From assembly GCA_051009035.1 (NCBI GenBank), contig JBPCWY010000212.1, positions 1 to 14,837 on the forward strand: a stretch of 14,837 nt of DNA, in the 5' to 3' direction. This DNA comes from Persebacter sp051009035. Its GTDB lineage: Bacteria > Pseudomonadota > Gammaproteobacteria > Tethybacterales > Persebacteraceae. Below the pieces are notes generated by a model. That model was given only the letters and a program-made list of their open reading frames with translations. It did no database searches and was not told where the DNA came from. The position numbers and the translations under genes are program-made. Below are positions 14,771-14,837 of the stretch, piece after piece (position 1 is the stretch's first letter; every line of letters starts with the position of its first letter).

Positions 14771-14837
14771 GAGAGTTTCTCCTGTTGTTGATGAATAAAA
14801 CTTGTCGCGGAAAAAATTACCCGGCCGCTTTTTGCGG

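Noticed and set aside
14825..14837. CCGC-TTTTT-GCGG hairpin at the right edge as a terminator
   Set aside because: The stem is only 4 bp with T-run in the loop, and the sequence is cut off by the window edge.

Overview
The window looks like a chromosomal segment of a proteobacterium, most likely a gammaproteobacterium (betaproteobacterium possible). This rests on a two-lipoyl-domain pyruvate dehydrogenase E2 of the beta/gamma type, a RelE-free housekeeping set of RF2, RmuC and an E. coli-type PurB, and good Shine-Dalgarno sites on several genes. The DNA is rich in GCC/GCG/CGC codons but uses AAA, AAT and TTT freely, and most stop codons are TAA. No rRNA, tRNA, IS transposase or CRISPR array was found.

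Layout. 1-1794 (minus): a choline importer, choX followed by choW, with choW running off the left edge. 1795-2395: a 600-base gene-free stretch with a choX promoter, a degenerate copy of the aacS 3' end, a 27-bp inverted-repeat element and two arms of short repeats, one of them an exact 17-nt array. 2396-5209 (minus): fghA then aacS, 27 nt apart (formaldehyde detoxification and acetoacetate activation). 5210-6755 (minus): a small accessory island holding a GIY-YIG mini-protein, a 143-bp element with 33-bp perfect inverted repeats, and an AT-richer gene for a probable PD-(D/E)XK nuclease fused to an N-terminal reader-like domain. 6757-9610 (minus): prfB, expressed through a +1 programmed frameshift, then aceF. 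9807-14262 (plus): rmuC, purB (overlapping rmuC by 11 nt) and a CNNM/CorC-family membrane protein. 14263-14374: a probable two-way terminator. 14375-14770 (minus): a small secreted protein of unknown function.

The points most worth a second look are the prfB frameshift site, which uses UAA instead of the usual UGA; the nuclease gene whose ATG lies one base after the aceF stop, where lpd might be expected; an RmuC whose predicted nuclease residues are replaced (DAK to DAG, PD to AA); two independent palindromic elements of the same design; and possible leaderless promoters in front of fghA and the GIY-YIG gene. The nuclease gene is the best candidate for an under-described system, but as a single-gene, modification-dependent-restriction-like candidate its function is inferred, not shown.
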